From Myxococcales bacterium (GTDB lineage Bacteria; Myxococcota_A; Bradymonadia; UBA4248): a stretch of DNA of 16,838 bases. The position numbers and the translations under genes were made by a program. The notes under the pieces are model-generated. The model did no database searches, was not told the origin of the DNA, and saw nothing but the letters and a program-made list of their open reading frames with translations. Shown here piece by piece: positions 12,812-16,838 of this stretch (positions are counted from its first letter, which is position 1; each line of letters begins with the position of its first letter). The stretch spans positions 1-16,838 of the forward strand of contig SFMP01000167.1 of assembly GCA_004554395.1 (NCBI GenBank). The letters are read 5' to 3'.

Positions 12812-15800
12812 CTATTTCTCAAACGAAGCCACGACCATGACGACGCCATTGGCACCCGTCGTGCCCGCCGACGTCGTTTCCGGCGATCCGCCGCCCAATC
12901 CGCCGAGGGCATAATTGACGTCGTCTTCGGCTTCTTGGAAGCGGAATGTGTTTTGGCTTTCGTAGCTCGACAACGATCCAATACCGGCGATCCCTGCCGA
13001 GATGCCACCGCATCCGCCGCCGCCGCCGCCACCCGAACCGCCTTTGCCGCCCGTGCCGCCTGCACCGCCGGCGCCTGCGCACCAAGCTGGCGCGATGTTC
13101 GAACCGCCTTTGCCGCCTTTGCCGCCCGTGCCACCGGCGCCACCCGCGCCACCGCGCCCGCCGTTTCCGCCTTTCCCAAGGCGAATCACGTTTCCGTAGA
13201 TCTTCGATGGCGAGTGCGTTTTGGCGATCCAAATGGCAAAAGAACCGCCTCCGCTACCGCCGGCATTGCCGCCACTGCCTCCGCAGCCCCCCGCACCGCC
13301 GCCGCCGCCACTGCCTCCGACGTCGCCCACGAGGTTCCCTTGGGTGCAACCTGGCGTATTGTTGTTGTCGGCATTGCCACCCGCGCCGCCGCCGCCGCCG
13401 CCAAATGCTGCGCCGCCGCCGCCGCCGTTTGTCGCCGTGTTGCCGACCCAACGACCATCGACGACGCGCCCCATCGCATTGCTGCAACCCGCACCGCCAG
13501 TCCCATGGCTACCATTGGCGCCGTTGAGTGCATCGTGACCGTTGGCATATCCACCCGACGAACAGTCGTATTTGCAATAATCGAAATGATCGGGATACGT
13601 GTTGTTATAGGAGTTGTTATCGCCACCGCGACCATTTCGTATATCGCTATTGGCATCGAACGATGGCTGATAATTCTGCAACGTACCGCGCCCGCCTTGG
13701 GCATCGGCGCCCGGATTCCCCGCAGCATTGCGGCAATAGCGATTCAAACCTGCGCTACCTCCTTTCCCCGATACCCCATAACAACTCGCTTGCTTGCATT
13801 CAAAGCTATTCTGGCCATCGCCGCCATCGTTGCCCGATTGACCCGAGCTCCCCGATGCCCCCGCGCCGCCATCGCCTCCGCGCCCTCCGATAATCGTATT
13901 GTTGGCGATGACGATGTTCGATTGCGCCTGCGTCAGATAAATCGCATACGTATTGCGACCCGATAAATCGGCTAACGCATCCGATTCGTCGGCATCATAG
14001 CCCGCAATCACAAACCCTGCGATGAGCGTCAATCCCTTCACCGATGGGAAATACACCGTGCCCGGTTTCGCATCGTCCGTCGGCGGCGGAGCAACTATCT
14101 GCGTCGGATTCATGACGATGTTGCGCGTCGAAAAATCGTGCGAATAGCCGCCATAAAGTCGAACACCCGAACGCATCTCGACTTGTTCTAGATAAGTTCC
14201 GGCGGCGACGAGTATCGCCGTATGCTTACTCGCATCGTAGGCGCGAATCGCTTCGCCGATCGTCGAATACGGGTGTTCGCGCGTTCCGCGCGATATCTTC
14301 GACTGCGAGTTCACGAAGAGCGACGACGATTCCGTCCCGTCGATGCCATCGCAGTTGCGGTCGATGTAAAGGCTCGTTTCCGTTGGATACGCATTAAACA
14401 AATCCGGGTCGTCGATATCGCCATCGACCGCAACGCCGCATTCACAGCCGTCGGCATCGATCTTATTCACATCGTGGAACTGTACGCGCAATTGGCATTT
14501 GGTTTCGATACACCTCAACGCCGAGTCGATCGATCGACAATCTGCATCGGCGCTACACGATGCCGCCGACATTTCGCCCGATTCGGCAACGCAATAATAA
14601 AATTGGCGATCGCATTTTTGACCCTTTCCGCAGTCAGAATCTTGCTGGCAACGTTTCCCCGTCGCTCGCGTCTCGAGTTTGCAACCTGTAAATTGGCACG
14701 TATACGCATCGCCATCGTTCAAACACGCGCCCTCGGCGTGTAACTCGGGCGCCTTCCAACGGCTCTCGCAATCCGAATTACACGCTCCGCAATGGTTCGG
14801 ATGATTATAACGCCCTTGTTCGTCTTTGAAATCTTCGTCGATTTCGCCATCGCAGTCGTTATCTTGGCCGTCGCAAAGCTCCTGCGTCAATCCTTGCGTA
14901 CTACAATCGCTCCACGCAAACGTCGTCGCATCGATCTTTTCGCACGTCTGGCGACCTTGGCACACGCCCGTCGCCGACGAAACGACGCAGTTGCGCGTCA
15001 TCCCGGCTTTCTCGGCATCGCACGAACACGACGATCCCTTGGGAAGGCAACGCTTGCCACCTTCATATATCTGGCACAAATATCCCTCGGGGCAACAACT
15101 CCTAACTCCGACTAAACCACTACAATTCGGATACGGCGATTTTTCGTCGCAACTCTGCAAACAATGACGTCCAAAATCCCCCGGCAACGACCCGCAAACA
15201 TCGCTATAGACTCGGCAATCGGCATCGTCGGCGCAAACTTGGCAAGCCGGCGACTCCAATTTCACACAGCTCACAGGATTCTCATGCGGGAATGGATAAT
15301 AACCGCTCTCGCATTTTTGGGGCACGCACGTCGGCACATCGCCGCGAACTTGGCAAACGGCTGCACCCTCGACCACTTTGCCACTGGAATCTAATTCCAA
15401 ATGCGACAATATCTGCCGGCACGATGCCCCACAAGAACCACAGTGCTCGATGTGTACATAGCGCCCCTCTTCGTCGACAAACGGCTCGTCGACCAAGCCA
15501 TTGCAGTTGTCGTCGACGCCATTGCATACCTCGCGCTCGGGCGCCGTCGCATCGCAATACCAATAATATATTTCGTGCTCGTTTTTCGAACATACCCAGC
15601 GCCCGACGCAAGCACCGACATAACAAATCGGATACGTCGCCCCGACTTCGTCAGTCTCCGGATCGACTACGATATCGGGATCGGCCGAATCGATGAGTCC
15701 ATCGCAGTCGTCGTCTACGCCATTGCACATTTCCGCTTGCGGCATCCGCGCATCGCATGCACTCCAGTCGTAACCCGTCTCCGTCTTGATGCAATATTTC

Positions 15801-16456
15801 CGACCCGAACACGTCCCGTATTCGTTCGTATTGCTACACGATACTCCAAGGCCCTCTTTGCTCTCGCTACATTCGCACGAATTGTCGAGCGGGCGGCATT
15901 GCATAAACGTCGCATCGCCACGATCGACCGATTCGCACGTATACCCCTTCGGGCAAGCATCGACGCTACAATCTTGCCCGCAAATCATCCCTTCGATCGA
16001 TTCCAAACACAAATCACCCGTCGCGTTGCAATGCCCATCGACCGCACACGTCGTGCAAAGGCGCGATGTCGTCTTCTTCACGCATACGCGCCCCGAACTC
16101 GATTCTACACCGCTCCCCGTCCACGCCTTGCATTCTTCGTTCTCCGGATCGGGGCAATCCTCGTGCGCTTTGCACGGCTTCGTGCAAACACCGCCATTGT
16201 CGGGGCCCAGCGGCAAACACAAACCCTCGATGCATTCCCGATGTGCAATACATGTCTCGCCATATTTGCGCTCGGCAATTATCCATTCCGTCTTGTCTTC
16301 TTCGACACAAGTGCCATTATGGCACACATAACCTTCGCGACAATCGTACCGCGTCATGCATTCGCATGTACCATTGTCCTTGCACGTCGAATTGCACGAT
16401 ATCCCCGATACGGCTGTCAAACTCAATACTAAGCAAAAGAACGTCTGTTTCTTCAT
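12812..16456 (-). CDS. Large secreted Cys-rich protein with MopE-type motifs, beta-helix-like segment and Gly-rich tail
   Basis: The 1214-residue product starts with a signal sequence (MKKQTFFCLVLSLTAVSGIS, then CNSTC; Cys21 could be lipidated although the lipobox is atypical). Residues about 21-700 are a Cys-rich region with three putative metal-binding motifs of the MopE type: CNGVDDDCDGLID (244), CNGVDDNCNGLVDE (311) and CDGQDNDCDGEIDE (528). They sit in a block that is itself duplicated (about 135-256 and 405-541). Residues about 715-855 (HPYSTIGEAIRAY, VAAGTYLEQVEMRSGVRLYG) look like DUF1565/pectin-lyase-type beta-helix. About 856-1195 is Gly-rich. The C-terminus is GANGVVMVVASFEK. I chose ATG 16456 because GAGAAGGTG precedes it; a TTG at 16474 lies just after this site has begun. 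Such proteins are typical of Myxococcota and relatives, probably on the cell surface; the ligand is unknown. It converges on fadD, with a 56-bp gap. Confidence 0.9.
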   Translation of the reverse strand: MKKQTFFCLVLSLTAVSGISCNSTCKDNGTCECMTRYDCREGYVCHNGTCVEEDKTEWIIAERKYGETCIAHRECIEGLCLPLGPDNGGVCTKPCKAHEDCPDPENEECKAWTGSGVESSSGRVCVKKTTSRLCTTCAVDGHCNATGDLCLESIEGMICGQDCSVDACPKGYTCESVDRGDATFMQCRPLDNSCECSESKEGLGVSCSNTNEYGTCSGRKYCIKTETGYDWSACDARMPQAEMCNGVDDDCDGLIDSADPDIVVDPETDEVGATYPICYVGACVGRWVCSKNEHEIYYWYCDATAPEREVCNGVDDNCNGLVDEPFVDEEGRYVHIEHCGSCGASCRQILSHLELDSSGKVVEGAAVCQVRGDVPTCVPQKCESGYYPFPHENPVSCVKLESPACQVCADDADCRVYSDVCGSLPGDFGRHCLQSCDEKSPYPNCSGLVGVRSCCPEGYLCQIYEGGKRCLPKGSSCSCDAEKAGMTRNCVVSSATGVCQGRQTCEKIDATTFAWSDCSTQGLTQELCDGQDNDCDGEIDEDFKDEQGRYNHPNHCGACNSDCESRWKAPELHAEGACLNDGDAYTCQFTGCKLETRATGKRCQQDSDCGKGQKCDRQFYYCVAESGEMSAASCSADADCRSIDSALRCIETKCQLRVQFHDVNKIDADGCECGVAVDGDIDDPDLFNAYPTETSLYIDRNCDGIDGTESSSLFVNSQSKISRGTREHPYSTIGEAIRAYDASKHTAILVAAGTYLEQVEMRSGVRLYGGYSHDFSTRNIVMNPTQIVAPPPTDDAKPGTVYFPSVKGLTLIAGFVIAGYDADESDALADLSGRNTYAIYLTQAQSNIVIANNTIIGGRGGDGGAGASGSSGQSGNDGGDGQNSFECKQASCYGVSGKGGSAGLNRYCRNAAGNPGADAQGGRGTLQNYQPSFDANSDIRNGRGGDNNSYNNTYPDHFDYCKYDCSSGGYANGHDALNGANGSHGTGGAGCSNAMGRVVDGRWVGNTATNGGGGGAAFGGGGGGAGGNADNNNTPGCTQGNLVGDVGGSGGGGGAGGCGGSGGNAGGSGGGSFAIWIAKTHSPSKIYGNVIRLGKGGNGGRGGAGGAGGTGGKGGKGGSNIAPAWCAGAGGAGGTGGKGGSGGGGGGGCGGISAGIAGIGSLSSYESQNTFRFQEAEDDVNYALGGLGGGSPETTSAGTTGANGVVMVVASFEK
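13010..13440 (-). repeat. GCC/GGC triplet tracts encoding poly-glycine
   Basis: Runs of the triplet, clearest near 13015-13032, 13385-13403 and 13409-13430 (plus strand CCGCCGCC...), encode Gly runs in the Gly-rich tail. Slippage by whole units would change length without breaking the frame. Confidence 0.7.
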
Positions 16457-16463
16457 CGTTGCA

Positions 16464-16472
16464 CACCTTCTC
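16464..16472 (-). promoter_or_regulatory. Ribosome-binding site fixing the start of the MopE-like gene
   Basis: GAGAAGGTG on the minus strand ends 7 nt before the ATG at 16456. It supports a 1214-residue product over the TTG six codons further upstream. Confidence 0.7.
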
Positions 16473-16758
16473 AATATGCGTCCCTAAACTCATACGCAAT
16501 GCGTCCAGATTAGCATAATCGACGCCAAATCGGAAATAAACGCAAATACATTACGCCCGCAACGCGGGCATCTATTCCCCATCGACAAATACATTACGCC
16601 CGCAACGCGGGCGTCTATTCCCCCTCGCCATTTATGGAGAGGGGGTGGCCGACAGGCCGGGGGTGAGGTCAAACGCCCGCAACGCGGGCGTCTATTCCCC
16701 ATCGACAAATACATTACGCCCGCAACGCGGGCGTCTATTCCCCCTCGCCAAATACATT

Positions 16759-16777
16759 ACACCCGCAACGCGGGTGT
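16759..16777. repeat. Type B hairpin with a compensating base-pair change
   Basis: ACACCCGC-AAC-GCGGGTGT differs from the standard ACGCCCGC-AAC-GCGGGCGT at two positions that pair with each other (G-C replaced by A-T), so the stem stays perfect. Confidence 0.85.
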
Positions 16778-16781
16778 CTTT

Positions 16782-16831
16782 CCCCCTCTCCATTTATGGA
16801 GAGGGGGTGGCCGACAGGCCGGGGGTGAGGT
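16782..16831. repeat. Type A 50-bp module with a perfect 12-bp stem
   Basis: The first hairpin pairs 16782-16793 with 16796-16807 without mismatch. Other 50-bp copies (for example 16620-16669) have G in place of T at one position, giving one G-A mismatch. The second hairpin is GGCC-GACA-GGCC and the module closes with GGGGGTGAGGT. Confidence 0.8.
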
Positions 16832-16838
16832 CAGGGGG

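Larger units (their letters stand above)
16544..16838. repeat. Mosaic intergenic array of hairpin repeats (array 2), continues past the window
   Basis: Same families as array 1, upstream of the MopE-like gene. Type B hairpins lie at 16553-16571 (one mismatched pair), 16596-16614, 16673-16691, 16716-16734 and 16759-16777; type A double-hairpin modules at 16620-16669 and 16782-16831. Successive B hairpins start 43 bp apart where no A module intervenes (16553/16596, 16673/16716/16759). Linkers read CCCCATCGACAAATACATT or CCCCCTCGCCAAATACATT. No gene is visible here; the stretch 16473-16543 shows nothing else I can support. Confidence 0.9.

Noticed and set aside
12800..13966. 388-residue plus-strand frame and a 180-residue minus-strand frame opposite the Gly-rich tail
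   Set aside because: They arise from GCC triplet runs (Ala-, Arg- or Met-rich products); the 1214-residue minus frame explains the region.
15401..16432. 343-residue plus-strand frame opposite the Cys-rich region
   Set aside because: Shadow frame; the opposite strand has a continuous Cys-patterned secreted protein with a signal sequence and ribosome-binding site.
16553..16777. CRISPR-like regular array of short palindromes
   Set aside because: The intervening sequences are conserved instead of unique, the palindromes vary, and no cas gene is present.

Overview
The window looks like part of a chromosome from a Gram-negative bacterium, probably of the deltaproteobacterial or Myxococcota/Bradymonadota kind. 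This is an inference, not a database result. It rests on a very large secreted Cys-rich protein with three MopE-type motifs (CNGVDDDCDG and relatives), a DUF1565/beta-helix-like segment and a long Gly-rich tail, on lipoprotein-like signals, and on a plant-like (group III) phosphofructokinase next to a complete mreBCD set. No phage, transposase, CRISPR, tRNA or rRNA gene was seen.

Layout. (1) Bases 1-1457, minus strand: a secreted Cys-rich protein of unknown function, cut by the left edge and markedly AT-rich toward that edge. (2) 1527-3622, minus strand: an apparent operon pfk > mazG-like > small coiled-coil protein, with a 3-bp gap and then a 4-bp ATGA overlap. Its leader carries a threefold 19-bp tandem repeat, each copy ending in an AAGG-type ribosome-binding sequence. 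(3) 3623-4334: the divergent intergenic region, which holds a mosaic array of hairpin repeats, then a good sigma70-like promoter and a leader stem-loop for the rightward operon. (4) 4335-12755, plus strand: a tightly packed eight-gene operon, infA - mreB - mreC - mreD - TgpA-like transglutaminase - tsaC/yrdC - exonuclease/endonuclease/phosphatase-family lipoprotein - fadD-like acyl-CoA ligase. Gaps are 46, 2, 3 and 3 bp, then three successive 4-bp ATGA overlaps, and the operon ends at a hairpin with a short T-run. (5) 12812-16456, minus strand, convergent: the 1214-residue MopE-like Cys-rich/Gly-rich secreted protein. (6) 16457-16838: a second hairpin array of the same families as in (3), running off the right edge.

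How it fits together. The plus-strand operon joins translation (IF-1, and the t6A-tRNA enzyme TsaC) with rod-shape and cell-wall machinery (MreBCD), a membrane transglutaminase-like protein and lipid activation (FadD), as if growth, shape and envelope supply were co-expressed. PBP2 (mrdA) and rodA, which often follow mreD, are absent here. Their place is taken by the transglutaminase-like gene.

The least explained part is the pair of intergenic arrays: short perfect hairpins separated by near-constant 23-24 bp linkers, interleaved with a 50-bp double-hairpin module. The hairpin stems differ between copies by paired, compensating changes, which points to selection for (or copying through) a folded single strand.
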